This document shows, piece after piece, positions 51,959-62,051 of a DNA stretch of 64,000 nt. Numbering within the stretch: position 1 is the stretch's first letter; each line of letters starts with the position of its first letter. The notes under the pieces are model-generated. The model was not told the origin of the DNA, made no database searches, and was given only the letters and a program-made list of their open reading frames with translations. The stretch comes from Pontibacillus marinus BH030004 = DSM 16465 (GTDB taxonomy: Bacteria; Bacillota; Bacilli; Bacillales; BH030062), in assembly GCF_000425225.1 (NCBI RefSeq), contig NZ_AULJ01000008.1, forward strand, positions 124,001 to 188,000, written 5' to 3'. Position numbers and translations under genes: made by a program.

Positions 51959-51987
51959 AGGAGGAGGGGGGATATTCCCTCCTTTTT
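51957..51987 (+). terminator. Intercistronic stem-loop after the binding-protein gene
   Basis: AAAGGAGG pairs with CCTCCTTT around a purine-rich loop and is followed by a T run. It overlaps the stop codon of the binding-protein gene and should favour that gene's message over the permeases, as at 1971. Confidence 0.75.
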
Positions 51988-52092
51988 CTATTAATAGGGA
52001 CAAATCAGAGAGGTTTAATATTCTGGAAGAGTAGCACCTTACTTGTAACGTACTAATAATTAACTTTCACCAAGGGAAGAAGGAGAGCGTAT

Positions 52093-52971
52093 ATGAATCG
52101 ATTAAAATTTACGCCATACTTATTTTTGCTTCCGGGTTGTATCATTCTCGGGGCCTTCATCTTTTACCCTATGCTACAAGCTATATGGTTAAGCCTTACC
52201 GACTATAATATGGTTCAACAAAACCCGAATTTCGTAGGCTTTGATAACTATGTGAGATTGTTCCAAGATGATTTGTTCTGGAAGGTGTTAGGGCAAACCA
52301 TCCTATATCTTGTTATTGTTGTACCGGGGCTCGTTTTTCTGCCAATCTTTTTAGCAATTCTAGTAAACCAGCAGATTAAAGGAATCTCATTCTTTCGTTC
52401 AGCCTATTATCTGCCCGTGGTAACATCTATGGTTGTTGTAGGGATCGCGTGGAAATGGATGTATGCGGAACAAGGGATACTAAATTATGTACTAGATATA
52501 ATGGGGGTTATTGATGAACCTGTTCATTGGCTTACACAAACATCTACTGCTATTTTTGCTGTTATGGTAGTTACCGTATGGAAAGGTATGGGTTACTACA
52601 TGGTTATATATTTAGCAGGTTTACAAGCTATACCTGATGACTTATATGAAGCAGCTCGCATTGATGGAGCTAGTAAGTGGAGGCAGATCATACACATTAC
52701 CATACCATTATTAATGCCTTCTATTATGATCGTATCCATTATGTCTTCTATAGCAGCCATGAAGGTATTTGAGGAGATTTATGTTATGACAGGTGGTGGC
52801 CCATTAAACAGTTCATCAACGCTTGTTTTCTATATCTATGAACAGGCCTTTGATAACCTTGAGATGGGTTATGCTAGTGCTGCAGGTGTAATCTTATTCC
52901 TTATTACACTAATATTCTCGATTATCAACATTACCTTCATGAATAAAAAAGAAGAAGCAATGAAGGGGTGA
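52093..52971 (+). CDS. ABC transporter permease (MalF/UgpA type)
   Basis: A 292-residue membrane protein with six spans and the EAA loop YEAARIDGASKWRQIIHITI. AGAAGGAGAG precedes the ATG. It opens RLKFTPYLFLLPGCIILGAF, typical of the group. It pairs with the next gene product. Like the importer at 724-3795, the operon has no ATPase gene, so a shared MsmX-type subunit is needed. Confidence 0.9.
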   Translation: MNRLKFTPYLFLLPGCIILGAFIFYPMLQAIWLSLTDYNMVQQNPNFVGFDNYVRLFQDDLFWKVLGQTILYLVIVVPGLVFLPIFLAILVNQQIKGISFFRSAYYLPVVTSMVVVGIAWKWMYAEQGILNYVLDIMGVIDEPVHWLTQTSTAIFAVMVVTVWKGMGYYMVIYLAGLQAIPDDLYEAARIDGASKWRQIIHITIPLLMPSIMIVSIMSSIAAMKVFEEIYVMTGGGPLNSSSTLVFYIYEQAFDNLEMGYASAAGVILFLITLIFSIINITFMNKKEEAMKG

Positions 52972-52977
52972 TAGTGA

Positions 52978-53913
52978 ATGAAAAATGTTGAGGAAATTGA
53001 AAAGAACACAAATCCTAATGTCAGAACTCCAAATCCAAATAACCCTAAAAAAGATCCAACGATGCTCACGAAAAAGAAAAGGATTAAACCCAAAGAAGTT
53101 TTTCAAAAAGTGTTAACATATAGTATTTTAATTTTCGTTACAATCCTAATGGTAGGACCGTTTCTTTGGTTGCTATCAACATCACTAAAATCAGCTGATG
53201 CGAATATATTCCAATACCCTCCTAAGCTCATACCTGAGAATCCAACATTTAAATATTATGGAGAGGTTATGGAGTACTTCCCATTCGCAAGGTACTTATT
53301 AAACAGTACGATTGTAGCAGTGTTAACAGTTGGTTTTAATATGTTATTTTGCTCGCTGGCAGCTTATCCTTTAGCTCGTATGAATTTTAGAGGGAAAAAT
53401 CTTGTGTTTATCTTAATCATTAGTACGATGATGATTCCGTTCCAACTACTCATGATCCCGATTTATATTCTTGCGCTAAATCTAGGATTGCAAAACACGT
53501 ATATGGGACTGGTTCTACCGCATGCCACAACAGCATTTGGAATCTTCATAATGCGACAGGCCTTTCTCACAATTCCATACACATTAGATGAATCAGCTCG
53601 AATGGACGGAGCTAATACATTTCAAATCTGGTGGAGAATATTAATGCCACTTGTAAAACCATCCCTCGTTACCATGGCGATATTCACGTTTATGATGGCA
53701 TGGGGAGATTTTCTGTGGCCATTAATTATAACAAATGATCAGAGTATGTACACGCTTCCACTAGGAGTTCAAGCTTTACAAGGAAGCTTCGCAGGAAACT
53801 GGAGAACGATAGCTGCAGGTTCAATCATTTCGATCATTCCAATCATTACTGTATTCGCAATCCTTCAGCGTCAGTTTATATCAGGTGCTATGAAGGGTGC
53901 TGTAAAAGGTTAA
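52978..53913 (+). CDS. ABC transporter permease (MalG/UgpE type)
   Basis: A 311-residue permease. Residues 1-35 are an unusually long, charged and Asn/Pro-rich N-terminal extension before the first membrane span (TYSILIFVTILMVGPFLWLL). The EAA-loop equivalent is DESARMDGANTFQIWWRILM, where DES replaces the usual EAA. The end, RQFISGAMKGAVKG, is standard. GAAGGGG precedes the ATG, and a terminator follows. Confidence 0.9.
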   Translation: MKNVEEIEKNTNPNVRTPNPNNPKKDPTMLTKKKRIKPKEVFQKVLTYSILIFVTILMVGPFLWLLSTSLKSADANIFQYPPKLIPENPTFKYYGEVMEYFPFARYLLNSTIVAVLTVGFNMLFCSLAAYPLARMNFRGKNLVFILIISTMMIPFQLLMIPIYILALNLGLQNTYMGLVLPHATTAFGIFIMRQAFLTIPYTLDESARMDGANTFQIWWRILMPLVKPSLVTMAIFTFMMAWGDFLWPLIITNDQSMYTLPLGVQALQGSFAGNWRTIAAGSIISIIPIITVFAILQRQFISGAMKGAVKG

Positions 53914-53945
53914 TTAACAAATTATTCTCTCCTAAATTGTTATTA

Positions 53946-53997
53946 AAAAGCTGTTCCTAAGGTGGATCGTTATGATCTCCTTTTGGAACAGCCTTTT
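53946..53997 (+). terminator. Terminator of the muropeptide importer operon
   Basis: GCTGTTCC (53950-53957) pairs with GGAACAGC (53985-53992) around a long partly paired loop; CTTTT follows. AAAA on the left gives some bidirectional character toward the SEC-C gene. Confidence 0.75.
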
Positions 53998-54002
53998 ATA
54001 TA

Positions 54003-55205
54003 CTACTTCCCACAACACTTCTTATATTTCTTCCCACTCCCACAAGGGCAGGGTTCATTACGTCCAACTTTCGTGCTCTTTATAGGTTGCGTAGCCTGAT
54101 TATTGGCTTTTTGTTTCTTAAACTCCTCAAACTTTGCTTGGATTTCTCTGTGCATCTGCTCCTCTTTTTCTGGAGCGTTTTCTTTATCTAGAAGGTCTTT
54201 CCATTCATCGAGTTTTGGATGATCAATTTTATTGATGACAAGGTTCGGGTATAACACTTCTTCTAGTAAAAGCATTTGTGTATCATAACCCGTCTCGATG
54301 AGTTGTTCTACTTTTGGAATGCCTTTAGTGGATAATTGGAAACATAGTGATTCAGCAATTGACGTTTTCGCCATAACTCCACTTACTTGGTCAAAACCGG
54401 ATAAAAGTGCTTCTTCTGCTTTTTCTGTTTTGATCGCTTCTATAACACCTATGGGATGGAACCCTTTCGTGATAAGGGGCTGAACGTGTTCAACCACTTC
54501 ATCTGTGCCTATTCGCTTCAATGCTTCAGCGATTAGCTCGACCGCATAATCTTCATCATTCTCATCATGGATTAAAGGTGCAATGTCTGGAATCAATTCT
54601 GTACAATTCGCTATTCCAGCAGCATACAGGTGGAGAAGACCATTAATATCAAACTCATCCTCTTGAATACAATCACGCACAGTTTCTGCGATCTCGGAAT
54701 TCGATAAGATATTTCGTTGGACCATGTTTTCAATAACTTTCTTTCCGTACTGGAACTTCGTATCGTCGTATTCTTTTTCTAAGGCGTATGCAATGATTTC
54801 GAGGTTTTCATGCATCTCTTCTTCACTTTTATCAGGTAGTTTCGCATATACATTAATCATTTCAGGTGCAAAAAGTTCTTCTAGCTCTGAACGGAATGTG
54901 TGAAAGTGCTTAGCGCTAGATTGTAATACACGAGCTTTATACCAATCGTAATTCGCATCATCTTTCTTCATCCGTTCTAGCAAAGCTTTGAATCCTTTTT
55001 CGCCTATCGGAATGTTTTTCGTTCGAGGAATAATATTATTAAATATAGCTTTCGGTTCATTACGGTCGTTAGCTTCTAGCGCTAGAAAGAATGTCTCTTC
55101 ATTACCAAGGTGTCCTTCATCAATCATACGAAGAACAAAATTTTGTACATGTGGATCGTTACTCAAGATATAAGGGTGAATTTTCTCTAAAAATGTTTGA
55201 GTCAT
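54003..55205 (-). CDS. SEC-C motif protein
   Basis: A 400-residue, mainly helical acidic protein ending in a SEC-C zinc-binding motif, [20 protein letters not shown]. The body has repeated two-helix units suggestive of a HEAT-like scaffold, with similarity in style to DUF1186 proteins. SEC-C tails are found on SecA and on many uncharacterised bacterial proteins and may mediate protein contacts. It is a single leftward gene with an AAGGA site upstream of its ATG. Role unknown. Confidence 0.82.
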   Translation of the reverse strand: MTQTFLEKIHPYILSNDPHVQNFVLRMIDEGHLGNEETFFLALEANDRNEPKAIFNNIIPRTKNIPIGEKGFKALLERMKKDDANYDWYKARVLQSSAKHFHTFRSELEELFAPEMINVYAKLPDKSEEEMHENLEIIAYALEKEYDDTKFQYGKKVIENMVQRNILSNSEIAETVRDCIQEDEFDINGLLHLYAAGIANCTELIPDIAPLIHDENDEDYAVELIAEALKRIGTDEVVEHVQPLITKGFHPIGVIEAIKTEKAEEALLSGFDQVSGVMAKTSIAESLCFQLSTKGIPKVEQLIETGYDTQMLLLEEVLYPNLVINKIDHPKLDEWKDLLDKENAPEKEEQMHREIQAKFEEFKKQKANNQATQPIKSTKVGRNEPCPCGSGKKYKKCCGK

Positions 55206-55374
55206 TTACATGATCCTTTCTTCAACTAATCTTCTTCTCATTGTGATATATAAGGGGAGAATTAGCAAAGGTGAGAGTAGAAATTGGAAGTTATGTAGAG
55301 ATAAAAAGGGGAATGGTTCTATAGAATAGAATTACGAAACTAGAACGGATTTTAACATGTCTGGAGGATGGATC

Positions 55375-56721
55375 ATGGCGCAAAACGCTGAAGAACGCAT
55401 TCATTATACGAAGAGCTATTTACGCAAACAGACGATTCATACGATTTTGGAACAATTCGATGGAACCATTATGGGATTAAGCAAGACGGATCGAAAAGCG
55501 AAATATAACAAAATGAAGCAGGATCCGTTTTGCTTTTTCCGAGGCAGTGCGTATCTATTTTACTACGACGTCATGAATATGCCGTTTACGTACCACACAT
55601 CTGAGGATAAGCCCACGTGGATTATGGGTGACCTTCATTTTGATAACTTTAGTGCGTTTCAAAATGAGAGCGGTGATATCGTTTTTGACGTTGATGATTT
55701 TGACGAAGGATATTTAGGATCCTACTTATATGATGTACTGCGTATGGTTGTAAGTATTCGATTATTTGCTGAGCAACAAGGGTTTGAAAAAGAGGCGCAA
55801 GAAGAGTTCGTCGAGAAGTTTTGTAAGGCTTATCGCAAACAATTGAAAAAGTTCAATGAAGATGAAGAAGATCCAGTTACGACCCAATTCACAGTCGACA
55901 ATACGAAAAGTGCTATTAAGAAGGCGTTGAAAAAGTTAGAAAAGCGTAAAGCAACACATGAATTAGATAAACAAACGGTTGTGGATGACGAAGGGAATCG
56001 TGCATTTGATCGTGAACACACAAAACTACAGTCCGTTTCGAAAAATGAGTATAGCGAACTTCAAAAGATTTGGAATCAGTACCTTGAAAGTATTGCAGAG
56101 GAAAGCTTTCAAGAGGATGAACACTATGAAATTAAAGATATCGTGAAGAAAAAAGGTGCAGGTATCGGCTCTACTGGCTTGAAGCGCTTCTATATTTTAA
56201 TTGAGGGTCAGCATGATAATGAGCATCATGACGACATCATTTTAGAAGCAAAAGAAGCACGAACGCCAATTCCGGCTTACTTCTTCCCATATGACGAGCA
56301 ATTTTGGAAGTCTCACAAGCATCAGGGTGAGCGCGTAATTACGACCCAACAAGCGATGCACCATATGGCCGATCCTTATCTAGGTTACTTTACGATGAAA
56401 GGTCGCGACTACTACGTGCGTGAACGTTCTCCTTATGAAAAAGACTTGAAGGAAAAGCATTTAGAAGACTTCAAATCCGTAAAGCAAACCGTAAAAACCA
56501 TGGGCAAAATCGCTGCCAAAATTCACGCCCGTGCCGATGTGGATCTGGAGCATGGTATTCTGAGTTATCACAGTGAAGAAGAGATTCTAAATGTGATCGG
56601 TGATGATAAAGAAGGTTTCATTAAGGAGATGCAAGTTTGGTCTGGATTTTATAAAGAACGAGTGGAAGAAGACCATGCTCTGTTTAATGAATGGTTGAAA
56701 GAGTATTTTTATAGTAAGTAA
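55375..56721 (+). CDS. DUF2252 family protein
   Basis: A 448-residue cytoplasmic protein. The kinase-like-fold segments IMGDLHFDNFSAFQNESGD and VFDVDDFDEGYLGSYLYDV match DUF2252, a group related to aminoglycoside phosphotransferase-like proteins; biochemical role is unsettled. ATG at 55375 has GGAGG 7 bases upstream and is preferred to the ATG at 55357. A terminator and then array B follow. Confidence 0.85.
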   Translation: MAQNAEERIHYTKSYLRKQTIHTILEQFDGTIMGLSKTDRKAKYNKMKQDPFCFFRGSAYLFYYDVMNMPFTYHTSEDKPTWIMGDLHFDNFSAFQNESGDIVFDVDDFDEGYLGSYLYDVLRMVVSIRLFAEQQGFEKEAQEEFVEKFCKAYRKQLKKFNEDEEDPVTTQFTVDNTKSAIKKALKKLEKRKATHELDKQTVVDDEGNRAFDREHTKLQSVSKNEYSELQKIWNQYLESIAEESFQEDEHYEIKDIVKKKGAGIGSTGLKRFYILIEGQHDNEHHDDIILEAKEARTPIPAYFFPYDEQFWKSHKHQGERVITTQQAMHHMADPYLGYFTMKGRDYYVRERSPYEKDLKEKHLEDFKSVKQTVKTMGKIAAKIHARADVDLEHGILSYHSEEEILNVIGDDKEGFIKEMQVWSGFYKERVEEDHALFNEWLKEYFYSK

Positions 56722-56727
56722 GGAGGG

Positions 56728-56756
56728 AACCACCTTGGCGTTCAAGGTGGTTTTTT
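56728..56756 (+). terminator. Terminator of the DUF2252 gene
   Basis: AACCACCTTG pairs perfectly with CAAGGTGGTT around GCGTT, followed by a T run, six bases past the stop codon. Array B starts after it. Confidence 0.9.
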
Positions 56757-56782
56757 ACGTGAGAAAAGCGAAAGCAGCTGTG

Positions 56783-57453
56783 ACCCAGGGAAAGCAGCAT
56801 CGACCCGAGGGAAAGCAGCACCGACCCGAGGGAAAACAGCATCAACCCGAGGGAAAGCAGCACCAACCCGAGGGAAAGCAGCATCGACCCGAGGGAAAGC
56901 AGCACCAACCCGAGGGAAAGCAGCACCGACCCGAGGGAAAACAGCATCAACCCGAGGGAAAGCAGCACCAACCCGAGGGAAAGCAGCATCGACCCGAGGG
57001 AAAGCAGCACCAACCCGAGGGAAAGCAGCACCGACCCGAGGGAAAACAGCATCAACCCGAGGGAAAAGAGCACCAACCCGAGGGAAAGCAGCTCCAACCC
57101 GAGGGAAAGCAGTGCGTACCCGAGGGAAAGCAGCTCGAACCCGAGCAAAAGCAGTGCGAACCCGAGCGAAAGCAGCTCGAACCCGAGCGAAAGCAGCTCG
57201 AACCCGAGGGAAAGCAGCTCGAACCCGAGCGAAAGCAGCGTCGACCCGAGCAAAAGCAGCTCGTACCCGAGCGAAAGCAGCTCGAACCCGAGCGAAAGCA
57301 GCTCGAACCCGAGGGAAAGCAGCTCGAACCCGAGGGAAAGCAGCTCGAACCCGAGCGAAAGCAGTGCGAACCCGAGCGAAAGCAGCGTCGACCCGAGCGA
57401 AAACAGCACCGACCCAAAAGAAAAAGCCCCCAACCCGAGAAACATCCCGAATC
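56783..57453. repeat. Array B: about 32-unit, 21-bp tandem repeat
   Basis: One 20-bp unit at 56783 is followed by units every 21 bp from 56803 to 57433 without a phase slip; the last two are degenerate. The left half has the core ACCCGAGGGAAAGCAG with ends CACCG, CATCG or CACCA; the right half has ACCCGAGCGAAAGCAG as in array A. The 105-bp block 56824-56928 is repeated exactly at 56929-57033. The array fills the gap between the DUF2252 terminator and the end of the convergent SNF2 gene. Confidence 0.95.
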
Positions 57454-57471
57454 GAAAGCTTCAACCTAAAT

Positions 57472-57605
57472 CTACAACGACAATATCTCCTTAATATCCT
57501 CCTCGGAAAGAGAATTCAAGTTCGTCTGACCTGACTTAATCAAGTTATCAAACAAGTTCTGCTTCTTCTCCTGCAAGGCTTGAATCTTTTCTTCAATTGT
57601 GTACC
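57472..57605 (-). pseudogene. Displaced C-terminal coding segment of the SNF2 helicase
   Basis: In the frame shifted from the main helicase frame, the reverse strand reads TIEEKIQALQEKKQNLFDNL, then SLSEEDIKEILSL and stop at 57472. This is the standard end of SNF2 proteins (GTIEEKI...LSEEEIREIL). It joins the main frame at about 57600, where GGTACACAATTG appears to hold two extra bases. Confidence 0.8.
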
Positions 57606-60600
57606 TTGGGCAATCATCTTCACAACCTGAACGGAATTCTTTTGACCAATACGGTGTGCACGGTCGGCTGCTTGTTGTTCTACAGCTGGGTTCCACCACA
57701 AGTCATACAAAACAACCGTATCGGCGCCTGTTAAGTTAAGGCCAGTTCCGCCGGCTTTTAAGGAAATTAAGAAGATATCTTTTTCCCCTTCGTTAAAGCG
57801 GCCGGACATTTCTACGCGCGATTCAGAAGGGGTATTTCCATCAAGATAGAAGTATGTTAATCCTTCTTCCTCCACAACTTTGGCGATCAAGCCGAGCATG
57901 GTTGTGAACTGAGAGAAGATGAGCATGCGTTGGCCATTTTCACTCGCTTCTCGAATAAAGGCGCGTAACTCTTCCAACTTACCAGATTCCCCTTCGTAAT
58001 TCTCCACGAACAAGGAAGGGTGACAGCACAGCTGACGTAAGCGCGTTAAGTCACTCAGAATCTGCATACGGCTCTTTTGGAAGCCTTGTGTTTTCAACTG
58101 TGATTTAGTCTTAGCCTGAATCTCGTTCAAGTAACCAACATAGAGCTGACGTTGTTCCTTTGTAAGCTCGGTGTAACGTACGGATTCGATCTTATCAGGC
58201 AGTTCTGTTAAAACCTCTTTCTTCGTTCGGCGCAGAACAAACGGTGATATTTTTTTCTGAATGATCCCTTGATCTAGACCTTTAAACGATTTGCGGTCAT
58301 ACAACAACCCTGGCATTACAATCGAAAATAGGGACCATAGCTCTTCAGCACGGTTTTCAACAGGGGTACCTGTTAGACCAAAAGCTTGCTCAGAGCGGAT
58401 ACCGCGAATTGCTTTATACGTTTGCGAAGCATGGTTTTTAAAGGATTGAGCTTCATCTAAAAGAAGTCCTTGGAACACGTATGGCATATACAGGTCTGTA
58501 TCGCGACGAATTAATGGATACGAAGTGATGCATAAGTCCACACCTTCAAGGTTTTCCATCTGTGCACGGCGCTGTGCCTTCGAACCTGAAATGACACGCA
58601 CATTCAAGGATGGTGCGAATTTTTCAGCTTCCTTCTTCCAGTTATAAATGAGGGAAGAAGGTGCAACCACAAGATAAGGATGAGCTTCTGGTTTTTCTTT
58701 GCGACCAGCCAAAATAAAAGCTAGACCTTGTAGAGTTTTACCAAGTCCCATTTCATCAGCTAAAATACCGCCAAATCCGTGTTTCGCTAGCGCGCGCATC
58801 CATTGAAATCCTTGTATCTGATATTCACGTAAGTCAGCCTGTAGTTCATCTGGTGGTGTTTCGTTCGCAATCTCTGGATGCTTGATCGATTCAACAAGAT
58901 CACGAAACGCTTCACTTTGTGTTACACCTCTGGCTTCATCCATTTGCAGGGCATGGTATTTCGGTAAATGCATGACGCCATCCTGGATATCATTCGACTG
59001 AATCTCTAGTTTTTCGAAAAGATTGCGGGCGTCACTCCATGCATCATCCTCCAACTGCAACACTTTTCCGTTATGAAGCTGATGGTAGGAATCTTTTTGC
59101 TGTAACGATTTGAAGAGATTCGCAATATCCTCATCGGACAGATCATCAGTAGGGAAGCGCACTTCAAACCATCCATAATTCTCATCTACATCAAATGTTA
59201 GTGGAATCTCAGATGGTATATCATTGAACATCTCATCCACTTCTGGGTCTTTAACAACTTCCGCACGCTGTTCAAGCTCAGGCAAAATGTTGTAGAAGAA
59301 ACGCCCTAAATCTTGCCCGTTCACTAGAGATAACACTTCGCCATTCCAGTGGAAGTTCGCTTGTTCGATCAGGCTCATAATTTGGCGCTCTTTTTTCATG
59401 TTACGAGAGATAATTTGGTCCTCTTTGCTACGTCCTTGTTGGAAAGGATGGATGTGCTCATCACCATACCGGAATTGAAGATTTGCCTGAAGCGCCTGCC
59501 CATCTTTTTTCAATTCAAGAATCGGCTCACATTGGTGGCGCACCATGTTTTCTGCAATCGAAGAATCAGTCTCAAGTAAGTCATATGCCTCTAAAATAGG
59601 GAAAAGTGTTCCGGCCATTTGCTCTATGTGTTCTCGCGTGAAAAACTGATTGTTTCTCGTATATTGTTTCAAGTGGTTAAAAAGCGGAACCACATTTTGG
59701 TGTAAGCTTTCATTTAATTTGTACAGTTTGTTGTGCTTGCTAAAGTAGGGTGAATCCCCGACTGTATGCCCGAGAAATCCATTATCCTTGATCGATAGCG
59801 TATAATACATTCCTTCTTTAGAGAGGTAGAACTGTTCAGGAAAGCTGTCATGGATAACCTCAAAAGGCATTTCTTTTGATGCTACTTTTACTGTCACAGC
59901 ATCGCAATTCTCTAATAAAGGAAAAACCTCTTTTATAAAATGGTTCGGTAGTGAAATAGCTTTTCCTGAAGATGAAGGGCTTCGAAAATAGGGATTTTCA
60001 TCGAACCATTGCTGGCTTTTCACAAGAGGATAAAGCTGATCCATAACAGCCGCATCTTCTTCAGAAATAATTTGTTGACTCGGGTCGTAGGTGAAATTTT
60101 GCGTGAAGTAAAGTTGTTTTTGCTGCTTCCACGCATCGATAAAATCTGCTGGATCTTTTACTACATACAGCCGTGACGTACCAGCTTTCATGGATAACTC
60201 TACAGTTTCACTACGTCTTGCATCAGAATGTACTTTGCTGAGCTCGAACTGAATATAAAGGGGTTCCTTTGCTGCAGGAACCAAGTTCTCATCATCATTG
60301 GTAATCTGATCCATTAGTTGATCGACGAAAGATGAAGCGGTGTTGATTTGATAGCTAGAAGGTTGTGTCAGTTTTGGTTCTTCATTTTCTTGAGCTGATC
60401 TATCTTTTTTACTCCATACCGTTGTGTGGTTTGTATAACGTTCAATGGTCTCAAGCATTACGGCGATCATGTGCTTGCAAGGTGTGATGCCATCTGCAAA
60501 AGCAGGGCATGAGCAGGAACCTGTTTGATACATCCCACGTTCCGTAAATACCAGCTGCACCTCGTATGCAGTGTTTCGACTTCCTTCAACCTCAGCCACG

Positions 60601-60749
60601 ATATGCGTTCCTTGGCCAGTAGGTCGGTATGTCGAGATATTAGACACAGCCCCGTCCTGGAAATACTGAGCTCCACGCTTATACATCAACCAACCACTAC
60701 GCTCCAAAACTTCTGATGTAGAAAGATCTATCATAAAGTACGACCCCAT
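57540..60749 (-). CDS. SWIM zinc-finger SNF2-family helicase, frameshifted at its C-terminus
   Basis: A 1069-residue frame encoding a Swi2/Snf2 DNA-dependent ATPase. An N-terminal SWIM zinc finger has Cys79, Cys81, Cys91 and His93 (GSCSCPAFADGITPCKH). The ATPase has Walker A DEMGLGKT near residue 664, LLLDEAQSFKN (DEAQ box), GLTGTPVENRAEELWSLF and the helicase C-terminal domain ending DRAHRIGQKNSVQVV. The last roughly 20 residues are out of frame: a two-base excess near 57600 diverts the end, and the true tail lies in another frame to 57472. The start could also be the ATG at 60734. Core ATPase motifs remain intact. Confidence 0.88.
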   Translation of the reverse strand: MGSYFMIDLSTSEVLERSGWLMYKRGAQYFQDGAVSNISTYRPTGQGTHIVAEVEGSRNTAYEVQLVFTERGMYQTGSCSCPAFADGITPCKHMIAVMLETIERYTNHTTVWSKKDRSAQENEEPKLTQPSSYQINTASSFVDQLMDQITNDDENLVPAAKEPLYIQFELSKVHSDARRSETVELSMKAGTSRLYVVKDPADFIDAWKQQKQLYFTQNFTYDPSQQIISEEDAAVMDQLYPLVKSQQWFDENPYFRSPSSSGKAISLPNHFIKEVFPLLENCDAVTVKVASKEMPFEVIHDSFPEQFYLSKEGMYYTLSIKDNGFLGHTVGDSPYFSKHNKLYKLNESLHQNVVPLFNHLKQYTRNNQFFTREHIEQMAGTLFPILEAYDLLETDSSIAENMVRHQCEPILELKKDGQALQANLQFRYGDEHIHPFQQGRSKEDQIISRNMKKERQIMSLIEQANFHWNGEVLSLVNGQDLGRFFYNILPELEQRAEVVKDPEVDEMFNDIPSEIPLTFDVDENYGWFEVRFPTDDLSDEDIANLFKSLQQKDSYHQLHNGKVLQLEDDAWSDARNLFEKLEIQSNDIQDGVMHLPKYHALQMDEARGVTQSEAFRDLVESIKHPEIANETPPDELQADLREYQIQGFQWMRALAKHGFGGILADEMGLGKTLQGLAFILAGRKEKPEAHPYLVVAPSSLIYNWKKEAEKFAPSLNVRVISGSKAQRRAQMENLEGVDLCITSYPLIRRDTDLYMPYVFQGLLLDEAQSFKNHASQTYKAIRGIRSEQAFGLTGTPVENRAEELWSLFSIVMPGLLYDRKSFKGLDQGIIQKKISPFVLRRTKKEVLTELPDKIESVRYTELTKEQRQLYVGYLNEIQAKTKSQLKTQGFQKSRMQILSDLTRLRQLCCHPSLFVENYEGESGKLEELRAFIREASENGQRMLIFSQFTTMLGLIAKVVEEEGLTYFYLDGNTPSESRVEMSGRFNEGEKDIFLISLKAGGTGLNLTGADTVVLYDLWWNPAVEQQAADRAHRIGQKNSVQVVKMIAQGTQLKKRFKPCRRRSRTCLIT

Positions 60750-60980
60750 TTCACCGAATCTCGTTATTACACAATACTCCTATTTTAACCTATATAGCAG
60801 TTGAAACGAAAGGCGAAGGGTAGAGGAGAGATTTGGGAGGACTAACACCCACCACCGATAGAACATGAAATTCTTCCATCTTAATTAAAAAAGCATTACA
60901 AGTATTACAAATGTTTTTCTCCTTTTTTACATATTTTTTTGAGAAAAATGAGAAAAAGTTCAAAATTGTCAGATAACGTG

Positions 60981-60986
60981 TATAAT
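60981..60986 (+). promoter_or_regulatory. -10 box in the gap before the oligopeptide importer
   Basis: TATAAT lies 72 bp before the first importer gene; the best -35 candidate is a weak TTCAAA 16 bp upstream. The rest of the 309-bp gap 60750-61058 is A/T-rich and shows nothing else. Confidence 0.4.
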
Positions 60987-61058
60987 TAAGAGCAACACAT
61001 TTTCAGTTGATTCAGAAAAGACAGACAATTCAATCCCGTTCTCGTAAGGGGGATACAT

Positions 61059-62051
61059 ATGGAACAGGAACCGATACTTCAAGTTGAAAATTTGCATACA
61101 CATTTCTTCACCAAGTCAGGGGTTGTTAAAGCGGTTGATGGCGTGAGTTTTGACATCAAACCGGGGGAAACTCTTGGGATCGTTGGTGAATCGGGATCAG
61201 GTAAAAGTATCACCGCCATGTCCATCATGCGGCTGATCAAGGATCCTCCAGGAAAAATCGTGGATGGAAGAGTTCTTTTTAAAGGAGAGAACCTTCTTGA
61301 AAAGTCCAAAAAAGAAATGCGATCCATTCGAGGGAATCAAATTTCAATGGTCTTTCAGGATCCAATGACATCCCTCAATCCGGTTTTTACCGTTGAAAAG
61401 CAGATGGTTGAAACCATTCAGACACACCGAAAAGTTTCCAAAAAAGAAGCGATTGACCGTGCCGTTGAACTTCTTGATCTAGTTGGGATTCCATCCGCAC
61501 GCAGCCGTCTCAAAAGCTACCCACATGAATTCAGTGGGGGGATGAGACAACGTGTAATGATTGCACTTGCTTTATCGTGTGATCCGGAAGTTCTCATTGC
61601 AGACGAACCGACAACAGCACTAGACGTAACGATTCAGGCGCAAATTCTTGAATTACTTGAGCGTCTTCAAAAAGAACTTGGTATGGCGATTGTAATGATT
61701 ACACACGACTTAGGTGTTGTAGCGGAAGTTTGTGATCGAGTTATGGTTATGTACGCCGGGAAACCCGTTGAATTTTCTGAAGTAACCGAGCTATTCGATC
61801 ATCCGAAGCATCCATATACGTGGGGGCTGATGAGTTCCATCCCACAAATCAAAAATAGACAAGATCGCCTGGAGGCCATTTCAGGTCTTCCGCCAGATTT
61901 ACGTGATCTGCCGCAGGGTTGTAGCTTTGCACCTCGCTGTAAGCATGCGATGGATAAGTGTCATGAAGTCGACCCAGCGTTTAGAGAACACATACCAGCA
62001 CACCATGTTCGTTGCTTACTGTATGAAGAGAAAGAAGAGGTGACAACATGA
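61059..62051 (+). CDS. Oligopeptide/dipeptide ABC transporter ATPase (OppD/DppD)
   Basis: A 330-residue ATPase with Walker A GESGSGKS, signature [15 protein letters not shown], Walker [14 protein letters not shown] and the C-terminal oligopeptide-transporter extension with Cys residues ([20 protein letters not shown]), which holds an iron-sulphur or zinc site in some members. It drives peptide uptake together with the next gene product. AAGGGGG precedes the ATG; its stop overlaps the next start (ATGA). Confidence 0.95.
   Translation: MEQEPILQVENLHTHFFTKSGVVKAVDGVSFDIKPGETLGIVGESGSGKSITAMSIMRLIKDPPGKIVDGRVLFKGENLLEKSKKEMRSIRGNQISMVFQDPMTSLNPVFTVEKQMVETIQTHRKVSKKEAIDRAVELLDLVGIPSARSRLKSYPHEFSGGMRQRVMIALALSCDPEVLIADEPTTALDVTIQAQILELLERLQKELGMAIVMITHDLGVVAEVCDRVMVMYAGKPVEFSEVTELFDHPKHPYTWGLMSSIPQIKNRQDRLEAISGLPPDLRDLPQGCSFAPRCKHAMDKCHEVDPAFREHIPAHHVRCLLYEEKEEVTT

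Noticed and set aside
56684-57534. Open frames of up to 253 codons across array B in five frames
   Set aside because: Same cause as in array A: pure repeat translation such as LSLGFEL or QPEGKQH, with no start signals.
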